Source: Bradyrhizobium sp. NDS-1 (GTDB lineage: Bacteria > Pseudomonadota > Alphaproteobacteria > Rhizobiales > Xanthobacteraceae). Taken from it: a stretch of DNA of 64,000 nt. Below the pieces are notes generated by a model. It made no database searches. It was not told the origin of the DNA and saw only the letters and a list, made by a program, of their open reading frames with translations. The position numbers and the translations under genes are program-made. Location of the stretch: contig NZ_CP136628.1 in assembly GCF_032918005.1 (NCBI RefSeq), forward strand, positions 2,651,501-2,715,500, given 5' to 3'. Shown in pieces: positions 25,846 through 33,288 of the stretch. Position 1 is the stretch's first letter, and every line of letters begins with the position of its first letter.

Positions 25846-26331
25846 CTAGGAGCCCGCTTCAGTCGACGTTGCGGCAGACTTCCTGGCCGTTGTGCGCAAG
25901 TTCTTGACGATGATCGCGATCAACGGCACCAGCACAGGCACGATCGTGCTGAGCGGATGATGCACGGCGCCCGACACCTGGGCCTGGAGGGCTCGCGCTT
26001 CGAGCTGGAGAGCCTCGATGGAGGTGTCGTGAATTTCGCTGGCTAGTTCGAGGTCGCGCCCTGACGGAGCGCGGCCGGCGATCGCGAAGAGAACAGCCGC
26101 AATGGCAAAATTGACGGCGCCGAGGATGGCCGCCGCGGCAATCGCACTCCAGATCTGGACCAGCGCGAAATAGGCAGACAGCTCCAACATCAGAAGCCCG
26201 AACGCCGCGATCAGCGCCGCAAAGGCGCGCAGGCCGAGGCCGATCAACAGATGGCGCAGCCTGATGTCCGCGATGATCCGGTCGGTGCGCCACAGCGCGC
26301 GCAGATGTTTGACCACATTCTCGGTATTCAC
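25846..26331 (-). CDS. phage-holin-superfamily-III-like membrane protein
   Basis: 161 residues with an early hydrophobic pair of segments (LLIGLGLRAFAALIAAFGLLML, IWSAIAAAAILGAVNFAIAAVLFAI) and a C-terminal hydrophobic stretch (LSTIVPVLVPLIAIIVKNL). This is the pattern of the Actinobacterial holin-X/DUF1469-like family, which is not evidence of a prophage. The start is next to the stop of the DUF883 gene (26332), so both share a transcript and probably work at the membrane together. Function unknown. Confidence 0.75.
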   Translation of the reverse strand: MNTENVVKHLRALWRTDRIIADIRLRHLLIGLGLRAFAALIAAFGLLMLELSAYFALVQIWSAIAAAAILGAVNFAIAAVLFAIAGRAPSGRDLELASEIHDTSIEALQLEARALQAQVSGAVHHPLSTIVPVLVPLIAIIVKNLRTTARKSAATSTEAGS

Positions 26332-26607
26332 TTAGTGTCTCCTCAGCATGAAGCCGACAATCACGCCGAGTGCGAACGCGGAGGCGAGCGATGTGATCGG
26401 GCGCTCCGCGATGAGCCCCTGAAGCTGCTCCTGCTCGTCGTCGACGGTCTCGCCGAGTTCGGTGAGCGCGGCCCGGATCTGATCGGCGAGCGCCTCGGCG
26501 CGATCCTTCGAGCTCTCGAACATCTCTTCGCCGGCGGTGCTCAGCAAGCGTGTGACATCGACCTTCAGCGCCCGCAGTTCTTCGCTCATCCCGTCACTGT
26601 TGAACAT
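26332..26607 (-). CDS. DUF883/ElaB-YqjD-like membrane-anchored protein
   Basis: 91 residues from the ATG at 26607; Met at 26589 is an alternative. The open frame continues upstream to 26964 but would cross two FNR-type boxes and the divergent Mla gene, so it was not used. A long acidic amphipathic helix (EELRALKVDVTRLLSTAGEEMFESSKDRAEALADQIRAAL) is followed by a single C-terminal transmembrane helix (LASAFALGVIVGFMLRRH). E. coli ElaB/YqjD have this shape, bind ribosomes at the membrane in stationary phase. First gene of an operon with the holin-like gene; two FNR-type boxes lie upstream. Confidence 0.8.
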   Translation of the reverse strand: MFNSDGMSEELRALKVDVTRLLSTAGEEMFESSKDRAEALADQIRAALTELGETVDDEQEQLQGLIAERPITSLASAFALGVIVGFMLRRH

Positions 26608-26664
26608 GGACTTGGTATCCCCATTGAACGTGAGCAAGCCTAGGACCCGCGCGCGCGATCGCGC

Positions 26665-26678
26665 TTGATTTGCGTCAA
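26665..26678. promoter_or_regulatory. FNR/FixK-type box (DUF883 side)
   Basis: TTGATTTGCGTCAA, 58 bases upstream of the DUF883 ATG and the nearer to it of a pair of boxes in the divergent gap. Confidence 0.7.
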
Positions 26679-26698
26679 TCCGCGGCGTGGTCCGGGTC

Positions 26699-26712
26699 TT
26701 GAGACAGGTCAA
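26699..26712. promoter_or_regulatory. FNR/FixK-type box (mlaE side)
   Basis: TTGAGACAGGTCAA, 71 bases upstream of the permease GTG at 26783. 34 bases centre-to-centre from the other box. Confidence 0.7.
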
Positions 26713-26782
26713 GCCGGCGGCCATATGCTGGCCTAGAAATGCTGTCTGACTGGGGGCCAATTGCCCCGATGAGGTGGAACGC

Positions 26783-27919
26783 GTGAACCACGAACCGCTG
26801 TTGCTCGCAACGCCGTCCGGCGACGTGCTGAACTTGCGTCCCGAAGGGCCCTGGACCGCCGCGAATGTGGTCACGCTCGAGACGTTGTCGCGGTCGGTGG
26901 GACCCGACGTCGATCGGTCGCGCGTCGTCACCATGGACATGTCGGGCGTCAGCGCGCTCGACACGCTCGGGGCCTGGGTCCTGGAAAAGCTGTCTCGCAG
27001 GGCTTCGTCATCCGGCAGATCGACCGAGTTCGTCGGTGTCGCCGATCATTTCAGTGGGCTGATGGACGAGGTACGTCAGGTCAACCGCAATGCGCCGGCG
27101 CCGACGGCTGCGCCCAATCCGGTGCTGGCGAGGCTCGGCGATTTCGGAAAATCTACGGTTGGCGCGCGGGAAGACGTCACGATCTTCCTCCAGATGCTCG
27201 GCGCATTGTTCATGGCGGTGATCGGTGTGCTGCGACGGCCGCGTTCGCTGCGGTTGACGTCGCTGGTGTATCAGCTTTACCGCATCGGGTGGCAGGCGAT
27301 TCCCATCGTCGCGCTGATCACCTTCCTGATCGGCGCCATCATCGCCCAGCAGGGCTTCTTCCATTTCCGCAGATTCGGCGCGGAGTCCTACACCGTCGAC
27401 ATGGTCGGCATCCTGGTGCTGCGTGAGCTCGGCGTGCTGATCGTCGCCATCATGGTCGCCGGCCGGTCGGGAAGCGCCTACACCGCCGAGCTCGGCTCGA
27501 TGAAGATGCGCGAGGAGATCGACGCGCTCTCGACCATGGGGCTCGATCCCGTCGAAGTCCTGATCCTGCCGCGCGTTCTGGCCCTCATCATTGCGCTGCC
27601 GATTCTCACCTTCATCGGATCGATTGCCGCGCTCTATGGCGGCGGTCTCGTCGCGCAGTTCTATGGCGACATGGGGCCGGCGATCTACATCGCGCGGCTG
27701 CACGAGGCCATCACAGTCACACATTTCGAGGTGGGCATCCTGAAGGCGCCGTTCATGGCGCTGGTGATCGGGATCGTGGCCTGCAGCGAGGGATTGCGCG
27801 TCAAGGGCAGCGCGGAGTCGCTCGGACGGCAGACCACGACGTCGGTGGTGAAGTCGATCTTCCTGGTGATCGTGCTCGACGGCCTGTTCGCGATCTTCTT
27901 CGCGTCGATCGGAATGTGA
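26783..27919 (+). CDS. MlaE-family lipid ABC permease with N-terminal STAS domain
   Basis: 378 residues from GTG 26783, 5 bases after GAGGTGG; GTG at 26774 is possible. Residues about 1-110 form a STAS-like domain (NLRPEGPWTAANVVTLETL, RVVTMDMSGVSALDTLGAWVLEKL), equivalent to the separate MlaB of E. coli. Residues about 140-378 are the MlaE permease with several membrane segments, the conserved ELGSMKMREEIDALSTMGLDPVE coupling region and CSEGLRVKGSAESLGRQTTTSVV end. It moves phospholipid between membranes with MlaF and MlaD. Start of a three-gene operon: GTGA overlap with the ATPase. FNR-type box upstream suggests low-oxygen control, unusual for Mla. Confidence 0.85.
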   Translation: MNHEPLLLATPSGDVLNLRPEGPWTAANVVTLETLSRSVGPDVDRSRVVTMDMSGVSALDTLGAWVLEKLSRRASSSGRSTEFVGVADHFSGLMDEVRQVNRNAPAPTAAPNPVLARLGDFGKSTVGAREDVTIFLQMLGALFMAVIGVLRRPRSLRLTSLVYQLYRIGWQAIPIVALITFLIGAIIAQQGFFHFRRFGAESYTVDMVGILVLRELGVLIVAIMVAGRSGSAYTAELGSMKMREEIDALSTMGLDPVEVLILPRVLALIIALPILTFIGSIAALYGGGLVAQFYGDMGPAIYIARLHEAITVTHFEVGILKAPFMALVIGIVACSEGLRVKGSAESLGRQTTTSVVKSIFLVIVLDGLFAIFFASIGM

Positions 27920-28689
27920 CGATGGATGCATCGCAAGACCAGTTCGCGATCCGCGTTCGCGACCTCGTGGTCGGCTTCGGCCGCCAGATCGTGCTCGACC
28001 ATCTGTCGCTCGACGTCCGCCGGGGCGAGATCCTGGGGCTGGTGGGGGCGTCCGGCGGCGGCAAATCGGTGCTGATGCGGACCATCATTGGCCTCATTCC
28101 GCGCCAGGGCGGGGCCATCGAAGTCATGGGACAACCCACCGGTGGTCACGGCCGCGGCGCAGCCACGACATGGGGCATCCTGTTTCAGCAGGGCGCGCTG
28201 TTCTCCTCGCTGACGGTCCGCCAGAACGTCCAGTTTCCCTTGCGTGAAAATCTCGTCCTGTCGCAGGAGCTGATGGACGAGATTGCGATCGCCAAGCTCG
28301 AAATGGTGGGCTTGCGCGCCCAGGACGCGGACAAATATCCGGCGGAGCTGTCCGGCGGCATGACCAAGCGCGTGGCACTGGCGCGCGCGCTCGCGCTCGA
28401 TCCGCCGATCCTGTTCCTCGATGAGCCGACATCCGGCCTCGATCCGATCGCCGCGGGCGATTTCGACGCGCTGATCAAGACGCTGCAGAAGACGCTGGGG
28501 CTGACCGTGTTCATGGTCACTCACGACCTTGCGAGCCTGACCACGGTCTGCGACCGCGTCGCCGCGCTCGCCGACGGCAAGATCGTGGCGATCGGCCCGA
28601 TGCGCGAATTGCTGCAATCCGAGCATCCCTGGGTGCGCGCCTATTTCCACGGCAAGCGCTCGCAGATGCTGCAACACGAGATGAGATGA
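27916..28689 (+). CDS. MlaF-type ABC ATPase
   Basis: 257 residues, overlapping the permease by 4 bases (GTGA). An ATG at 27922 is a further possible start. Walker A GASGGGKSVLMRT (residue about 43), Q-loop TWGILFQQGALFSSLTV, signature LSGGMTKRVALARALA, Walker B PILFLDEPTSGLDP and H-loop VFMVTHDLASL. The F-F-S-S-L-T-V region after the Q-loop is typical of the Mla/Ttg2A group. Partner of the permease and of the MCE protein next in the operon. Confidence 0.9.
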   Translation: MTMDASQDQFAIRVRDLVVGFGRQIVLDHLSLDVRRGEILGLVGASGGGKSVLMRTIIGLIPRQGGAIEVMGQPTGGHGRGAATTWGILFQQGALFSSLTVRQNVQFPLRENLVLSQELMDEIAIAKLEMVGLRAQDADKYPAELSGGMTKRVALARALALDPPILFLDEPTSGLDPIAAGDFDALIKTLQKTLGLTVFMVTHDLASLTTVCDRVAALADGKIVAIGPMRELLQSEHPWVRAYFHGKRSQMLQHEMR

Positions 28690-28692
28690 GAC

Positions 28693-29796
28693 ATGGAAAC
28701 CCGCGCTCCCTACGTGCTGATCGGCAGTTTCGTGCTGGCCGCGATCCTCGCGGTGTTCGGCTTCGTCTATTGGCTGAACAACACCGGCGGCATCGGGCCG
28801 CGCACGAACTACCACGTGCAATTCCAGGGGCCGGTCCCGGGACTTCTGGTCGGCGCCGGCGTGCTGTTCAATGGTATTCGTGTCGGGGAGGTGACCCAGC
28901 TCGGGCTCGCGCCTGACAACCCGCGCTTCGTCAACGCGACGATCTCGGTTGCCACCGCCACTCCGGTGCGTTCCGACACCAAGGTCGGTCTCGAATTCCA
29001 GGGTCTGACCGGCGTGCCGGTGGTGACGCTGGAAGGCGGTGTGATCATGGCCAAGTCCGGCGAGCCCCTGACCCTGATCGCCGAGGCCGGCGCCGGTCAA
29101 AGCATGACCCAGGCCGCGCGCGATGCCCTGCGGCGGGTCGACACCGTCCTCGAGGACAATTCCGGTCCGCTGAAGGACACGATAGCCAATCTGAAGACGT
29201 TCTCCGATGGGCTGGCGCGCAACACCGGCAAGATCGACGGCATTCTGGCGGGCCTGGAGAAGATGACCGGCGGCGGTACGCCTGCGCAGAAGGTCACCTA
29301 CGACCTGCACTCGCCGCAGAACCTCGGTCCGGCCGGCAAGACGCTCATGGCGTCGCTGGCCATTCCCGAGCCGAGCGCGGTCGCAATGCTGCAGACCCAG
29401 CGCATGCTGTTCGCGCCCGCCGGGGACAGACCGGGCTTTGCGGACTTCCTCTGGTCCGACAGCATTCCGAAATTGTTCCAGGCGCGCCTGATCGACAGCT
29501 TCGAGAATTACGACATCGCTCACGCCCCGCTGCGCACGTCCGACCTCGGCCAGGCGGATTATCAGCTCCTGATCGACATTCGGCGCTTTCGGATTGCCAC
29601 GGAGGGTGAGCCACGGGTCGAGATCGGAGTGTCGGCGCGGATCGTCGACAAGAACGGCAAGGTGGTCGCCTCGCGCCTGGTCGAGACCAGCGAAAAGCTC
29701 GACAAGGTCGAGCCGGCCGCCTCAGTCGCCGCCTTCGACGCGGCCTTTGCCCGCATCGCCAAGGAGCTGATCGGGTGGACCGTGCAGGCGGTGTGA
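28693..29796 (+). CDS. MCE/MlaD protein fused to ABC_trans_aux (PqiC-like) domain
   Basis: 367 residues, 3 bases after the ATPase stop. One N-terminal transmembrane helix (APYVLIGSFVLAAILAVFGFVYWL), an MCE domain (residues about 40-120, FQGPVPGLLVGAGVLFNGIRVGEVTQLGL, GLEFQGLTGVPVVTLEGG), a helical part with LKDTIANLKTFSDGL and then residues about 195-360 like the PqiC/ABC_trans_aux lipoproteins (YDLHSPQ, PEPSAVAMLQTQRMLF, LWSDSIPKLFQARLIDSFENYD, YQLLIDIRRFRI). In E. coli the MCE protein and the PqiC lipoprotein are separate chains. The fusion places the outer-membrane-side part on one chain with the substrate-binding ring. Confidence 0.85.
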   Translation: METRAPYVLIGSFVLAAILAVFGFVYWLNNTGGIGPRTNYHVQFQGPVPGLLVGAGVLFNGIRVGEVTQLGLAPDNPRFVNATISVATATPVRSDTKVGLEFQGLTGVPVVTLEGGVIMAKSGEPLTLIAEAGAGQSMTQAARDALRRVDTVLEDNSGPLKDTIANLKTFSDGLARNTGKIDGILAGLEKMTGGGTPAQKVTYDLHSPQNLGPAGKTLMASLAIPEPSAVAMLQTQRMLFAPAGDRPGFADFLWSDSIPKLFQARLIDSFENYDIAHAPLRTSDLGQADYQLLIDIRRFRIATEGEPRVEIGVSARIVDKNGKVVASRLVETSEKLDKVEPAASVAAFDAAFARIAKELIGWTVQAV

Positions 29797-29799
29797 CGC

Positions 29800-30117
29800 C
29801 TATTGCAGCGTCTTCAGGTAGGACAGAAGGTCGTGGATCTGGTCTGGACTGAGCTCGAAGGCGGGCATGTCGGCGTGACCGGTGTAGATCCCTTCGGCCA
29901 GCGCCTCACCGAGGGTCTCGATCGGATACCACCGATGCAGGGTGCGCAGCGGCGGCGCGCCCTCGAGCGGACTGCGGGAAACGCGGTCGATCGCGTGACA
30001 GCGTGCGCAGTTGGCCCGCGCAAAGGCCTTGCCGCGCTGTTCGGCGGTGGGAGCCGCCAGCGCAGGCGTAATCAGAAGCAGCCCAATCAGGCCGTGACGC
30101 AGGGCGCCTTGCAGCAT
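29800..30117 (-). CDS. small class I c-type cytochrome
   Basis: 105 residues. Signal peptide of about 21 residues (MLQGALRHGLIGLLLITPALA), haem motif C37-A-R-C40-H41 and candidate axial Met84 in GHADMPAF, with DLLSYLKTLQ as the last helix. A monohaem periplasmic electron carrier. It converges with the MCE gene (3 bases) and is divergent from the FnrN-type gene, with an FNR-type box in the shared gap, so expression at low oxygen is likely. Electron partners are not in the window. Confidence 0.85.
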   Translation of the reverse strand: MLQGALRHGLIGLLLITPALAAPTAEQRGKAFARANCARCHAIDRVSRSPLEGAPPLRTLHRWYPIETLGEALAEGIYTGHADMPAFELSPDQIHDLLSYLKTLQ

Positions 30118-30173
30118 GGAAAGTGATCCTGTCGAACGCTGGATGCAGAATAAGACGGGGATGCCACCCGAAT

Positions 30174-30187
30174 TTGATCTGAGTCAA
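30174..30187. promoter_or_regulatory. FNR/FixK-type box between cytochrome c and FnrN genes
   Basis: TTGATCTGAGTCAA, 57 bases from the cytochrome start (30117) and 84 bases from the FnrN start (30272). It could drive the cytochrome and autoregulate the FnrN-type gene. Confidence 0.7.
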
Positions 30188-30271
30188 CTGGCTTTGGCGC
30201 AGTGCAGTAAAATGCAGATGCGTGGCCGGCTCGGCCGGGGGGCGGAGCTGGATCGACGCGAGGAGCGGTGG

Positions 30272-30985
30272 ATGAAGCCTTCCGTGGTCACGATTGAGCC
30301 GAGCGGGCACTTCTGCGACGATTGCGCCGTGCGAGGAGCGGCGGTTTGTTCGTCACTGGATGCGGCCGAGCTCAGGGAGTTCGAACATCTGGGACGCCGC
30401 GTTCATTTTGGCTCCGGCGAGACCGTGTTCTCCGAGGAGGACATCACCAGTTCGTTCTACAACGTTCTCGAAGGCGTCATGCGTCTGTACAAGCTGCTGC
30501 CCGACGGCCGGCGACAGATCGTGGGCTTTGCCTTGCCCGGCGATTTCCTGGGGATGAATTTGTCCGGCCGGCACAATTTTTCTGCCGATGCGATCGGCGC
30601 GGTCACCGTGTGCCAGTTCGGCAAAGCGCCGTTCGGCCGCTTCATCGAAGACCGGCCGCAGCTGCTCAGGCGGATCAACGAGCTGGCCGTTCGCGAGTTG
30701 AGCCAGGCGCGCGACCATATGGTCCTGCTCGGCCGCCGCTCCGCCGACGAGAAAGTCGCAGCCTTTCTGCTCGGCTGGCGTGGACGGCTGGTCGCGCACA
30801 ATGGGCTGTCCGATACGGTCCCGCTTCCGATGAGCCGTCAGGACATCGCCGACTATCTCGGCCTGACCATCGAAACCGTCAGTCGCACCTTCACCAAGCT
30901 GGAGCGTCACGGCGTGATCGAGATCATTCACGGCGGCATCAGCCTGCTCGATCCTGCGCGCGCCGAAGCGCTGGCCGCAGCCTGA
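30272..30985 (+). CDS. FnrN-type oxygen-sensing transcriptional regulator
   Basis: 237 residues from ATG 30272 (AGGAGC upstream). Upstream in-frame starts back to 30116 would run over an FNR-type box and were rejected. The N-terminus has C15-x2-C18-x7-C26 and a fourth Cys114 (TVCQFG), the arrangement that holds an oxygen-labile 4Fe-4S cluster in FNR/FnrN. A cNMP-fold domain follows (FGSGETVFSEEDITSSFYNVLEGVMRLYKLLPDGRRQIVGFALPGDFLG), and the DNA-binding helix is SRQDIADYLGLTIETVSRTFTKLERHG with E-x-x-S-R, the residues that read TTGAT. It is the obvious regulator of the seven boxes between 17.5 and 31 kb. Confidence 0.9.
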   Translation: MKPSVVTIEPSGHFCDDCAVRGAAVCSSLDAAELREFEHLGRRVHFGSGETVFSEEDITSSFYNVLEGVMRLYKLLPDGRRQIVGFALPGDFLGMNLSGRHNFSADAIGAVTVCQFGKAPFGRFIEDRPQLLRRINELAVRELSQARDHMVLLGRRSADEKVAAFLLGWRGRLVAHNGLSDTVPLPMSRQDIADYLGLTIETVSRTFTKLERHGVIEIIHGGISLLDPARAEALAAA

Positions 30986-31014
30986 CGGTCCGTCCGCGGC
31001 GCCCTGATCCTTTT

Positions 31015-31028
31015 TTGATCTCAATCAA
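31015..31028. promoter_or_regulatory. FNR/FixK-type box, small membrane gene promoter
   Basis: TTGATCTCAATCAA, a near-consensus box 49 bases upstream of the ATG at 31078. Confidence 0.75.
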
Positions 31029-31077
31029 TGACGCCGGCCGGCCGCGGCAAATAATGGCGCAACCATCAGGGAGGAGC

Positions 31078-31206
31078 ATGATGCCCGCTGACGCATTGTT
31101 GATGTCCATTGTCGTCGTCGCGATCTTCGTCGCATTCGCCGCAGCTCTGGCTTGGGCGGACCGGCAAACCAGCGCCGGCCGGCTCGATCCGGATTCCAAG
31201 CGCTGA
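31078..31206 (+). CDS. 42-residue single-pass membrane protein
   Basis: A small gene: two adjacent ATGs (31078, 31081) with GGGAGGAGC immediately upstream, then a transmembrane segment of about 21 hydrophobic residues (LLMSIVVVAIFVAFAAALAWA) and a charged tail ending LDPDSKR. An FNR-type box lies 49 bases upstream. It has the size and layout of small oxidase accessory subunits (CcoQ/CydX-like) but no specific match is recognised; the long alternative frame in which it lies (30322-31206) overlaps the FnrN-type gene and is not real. Probably a real low-oxygen-induced gene. Confidence 0.65.
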   Translation: MMPADALLMSIVVVAIFVAFAAALAWADRQTSAGRLDPDSKR

Positions 31207-31480
31207 AGCGCCTGAAGTCTTCGTCCGCTCAGACGAGCCAGCGGCCGACGCTCGTCCGGCTGGCTTAGGCCAGCGTCTCAACGCAATCGCGCGTTGCGCG
31301 GCCTGCAACTCTGCATCAATTAAAACGCATCGACGCATCCTTCGGATGTGGACTTCCGGCATGACCGCGGCTTTTTCGCGGCATTTGCCTCAAACCGCGC
31401 GCGTGCTTTCCGGTTGAAAAGCCTGATAACGTTGACTACGCAGGAACCTCAGTGCCTCGTAGTCTTAGGAGCCCCGCGGC

Positions 31481-32209
31481 GTGCCTCAGGACAAGACCGG
31501 CGACCCCCGACAGTCGGCGGGCAACAAACTATCGGTCCTGCGCAAGCACCCGATCTTCGCGGATCTGGAGCCGGAGGCTCTCGATCAACTCTGCCGCTAC
31601 GCCAAGCACACCACCGTGAAGCGCGGAGCGACGATCGCCGCCAAGGGCGATCCAGGCAACAATCTGTTCGCGGTGATCTCGGGGACCGTGAAGATCTCCT
31701 CCTCGTCGCCAGATGGGCGGAACGCCATTCTCAATCTGATCGGTCCCGGGGAAATCTTCGGCGAGATCGCGGTGCTCGACGGCGCGCCCAGGTCCGCCGA
31801 CGCCACCGCCAACACCAATTGCGAGCTCTATATCATCGACCGCCGGGACTTCCTGCCGTTCGTGAAAAGCCAGCCGGCTCTGGCGATGAAGTTCATCGAG
31901 CTGCTCTGTGCGCGGCTGCGCTGGACCAGCCAGCAGGTCGAGCAGGTCATTCTCCAGAACCTGCCGGGGCGGCTCGCCAGCGCGCTGCTCGGTCTCACGG
32001 AGGAGCGCAAGTTCGACTCCGGCAGCGGCACACTGGCCATCACGCAGCAGGAGATCAGCGAGATGGTGGGAATGACGCGCGAGAGCATCAACAAGCAATT
32101 GCGCGCATGGGCCGGCCGCAACTGGGTTCGCCTCGAGCACGGCGCCATCGTCGTGCTGGATACGGATGCGCTGCGCGAACTCGCCGAGAGCGGCCTCAAC
32201 GGCGAGTGA
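31481..32209 (+). CDS. Crp/Fnr-family regulator (CRP-like)
   Basis: 242 residues from GTG 31481 with TAGGAG about 9 bases upstream. An N-terminal cyclic-nucleotide-binding fold (HPIFADLEPEALDQLCRYAKHTTVKRGATIAAKGDPGNNLFAVISGTVKI, GPGEIFGEIAVLDGAPRSADATA) carries the R-S-A region that in CRP contacts cAMP, and a helix-turn-helix (ITQQEISEMVGMTRESINKQLRAW). It lacks the N-terminal Cys cluster and the E-x-x-S-R recognition motif of the other Crp/Fnr protein, so it should read a different site and probably senses cAMP or another signal. Four bases from the end of the convergent cyclase gene. Confidence 0.85.
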   Translation: MPQDKTGDPRQSAGNKLSVLRKHPIFADLEPEALDQLCRYAKHTTVKRGATIAAKGDPGNNLFAVISGTVKISSSSPDGRNAILNLIGPGEIFGEIAVLDGAPRSADATANTNCELYIIDRRDFLPFVKSQPALAMKFIELLCARLRWTSQQVEQVILQNLPGRLASALLGLTEERKFDSGSGTLAITQQEISEMVGMTRESINKQLRAWAGRNWVRLEHGAIVVLDTDALRELAESGLNGE

Positions 32210-32213
32210 TGCC

Positions 32214-32996
32214 TCAGGCCTGATCGTCGATAATGGCGACCGCGCGGGTCCAGCCCGCGGAGGCGCGTTCGATCTTCACCGGGAAGCATGAGACCGTGAA
32301 CCCGGTCGAGGGCAGTTGATCGAGATTGTGCAGCTTCTCGAGATGGCAATAGCCGATGTGCCGTCCGGCCTTGTGGCCTTCCCAGATCAGGCCGGCATCC
32401 TTTGTCTCGGCGTATTTCCTCGCGGTGTAGACGAACGGCGCGTCCCAGCTCCAGCCGTCGGTGCCGGTCAGGCGAACGCCGCGTTCGAGCAGGTACATGG
32501 TGGCCGCATAACCCATGCCGCAGCCGGAATTGACGTATTCGGCTTGGCCGAATTTGGCCCCGGCGCTGGTGTTGACGACGACGATCTCCAGCGGCGACAG
32601 CGTGTGTCCGATGCGCTTCAGTTCGTTCTCGACGTCGTCGGCGCTCGCCACATAGCCGTCAGGCAGATGCCGGAAGTCGAGCTTCACGCCGGGCTGAAAG
32701 CACCATTCCAGCGGGACTTCGTCGATGGTCCATGACCGCTCGCCGCGGTTCATGGTCGGATGGAAATGCCAGGGCGCATCGAGATGCGTGCCGTTATGGG
32801 TCGAAAGCGAGACCTGTTCGACGGCCCAGCCCTGTCCGTCCGGCAGATCCTGCGCCTCGAGACCATCGAAGAACTGCAGCATCCGGGGCAGGCCTTGCTG
32901 GTGATCGATATACTGGATCGTCGGATGGTTGCCCGGCGGATCGGCCGTCACGTCGTTTCGCAGCGGCACCGAGATATCGATCAGCTTCCGCGGCAT
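32214..32996 (-). CDS. cyclase-family protein (kynurenine-formamidase-like metal hydrolase)
   Basis: 260 residues from the ATG at 32996, which follows GAGGGA at 6 bases; ATG at 33002 is too near the same site. Signature H-x-G-T-H-x-D-A-P-x-H (STHNGTHLDAPWHFH) of the cyclase superfamily, which binds divalent metal and hydrolyses amides or lactones. Kynurenine formamidase (KynB) is the best-known member; this one is longer by about 50 residues. Its gene faces away from a TRAP operon, so it may process the transported compound. If it made kynurenine or anthranilate it would feed the first locus, but that is speculation. Confidence 0.8.
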   Translation of the reverse strand: MPRKLIDISVPLRNDVTADPPGNHPTIQYIDHQQGLPRMLQFFDGLEAQDLPDGQGWAVEQVSLSTHNGTHLDAPWHFHPTMNRGERSWTIDEVPLEWCFQPGVKLDFRHLPDGYVASADDVENELKRIGHTLSPLEIVVVNTSAGAKFGQAEYVNSGCGMGYAATMYLLERGVRLTGTDGWSWDAPFVYTARKYAETKDAGLIWEGHKAGRHIGYCHLEKLHNLDQLPSTGFTVSCFPVKIERASAGWTRAVAIIDDQA

Positions 32997-33128
32997 GGGC
33001 ATTCCCTCAACATGGTCCGCTGTTTCGAATATCTTGAGGGGCCCCTGTTGCCGGCGTCAAGTCACGTGGCGGCGACGATGGACACCAGCCGTACCCGCCA
33101 TAAAGCGAATTGCGTCAGAAATTGATCG

Positions 33129-33143
33129 ATGCAACTCTTGCAT
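33129..33143. promoter_or_regulatory. perfect ATGCAA-N3-TTGCAT operator-like palindrome with direct repeats
   Basis: ATGCAACTCTTGCAT is a perfect 6-3-6 inverted repeat. The 12-base sequence ATTGATCGATGC occurs at 33121 and again at 33142, exactly 21 bases apart, so each face of the helix repeats. It lies in the 292-base gap between the divergent cyclase and TRAP operons. Likely operator for a GntR-type or similar regulator encoded elsewhere. Confidence 0.55.
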
Positions 33144-33288
33144 TGATCGATGCTGGAATTGGGTTGGACAGAGAATGCCGTCCGCCCTAGGGACGACTTG
33201 GTGCTTGACTTCACGCCTGAAGTGGAGCGACCCAAGGCGGCCCGCAGCCTGCCCGACAACGAAATAATCAACCCCGGAGGAAGCCCAG

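Noticed and set aside
25846..26331. Holin-like gene as a sign of a prophage
   Set aside because: No other phage genes; the protein belongs to a common membrane family found beside DUF883.
26608..26964. Extended N-terminus of the DUF883 gene
   Set aside because: It would cross two FNR-type boxes and run antisense to the Mla permease start; the family protein begins near 26607.
27685..29523. Minus-strand frame of 612 codons across Mla genes
   Set aside because: Antisense to three coherent ABC-transport genes that have complete motifs; no motif in this frame.
30116..30271. Longer N-terminus for the FnrN-type regulator
   Set aside because: It would include the FNR-type box and 52 residues without family similarity, whereas the ATG at 30272 has a ribosome site and puts the Cys cluster at the usual place.
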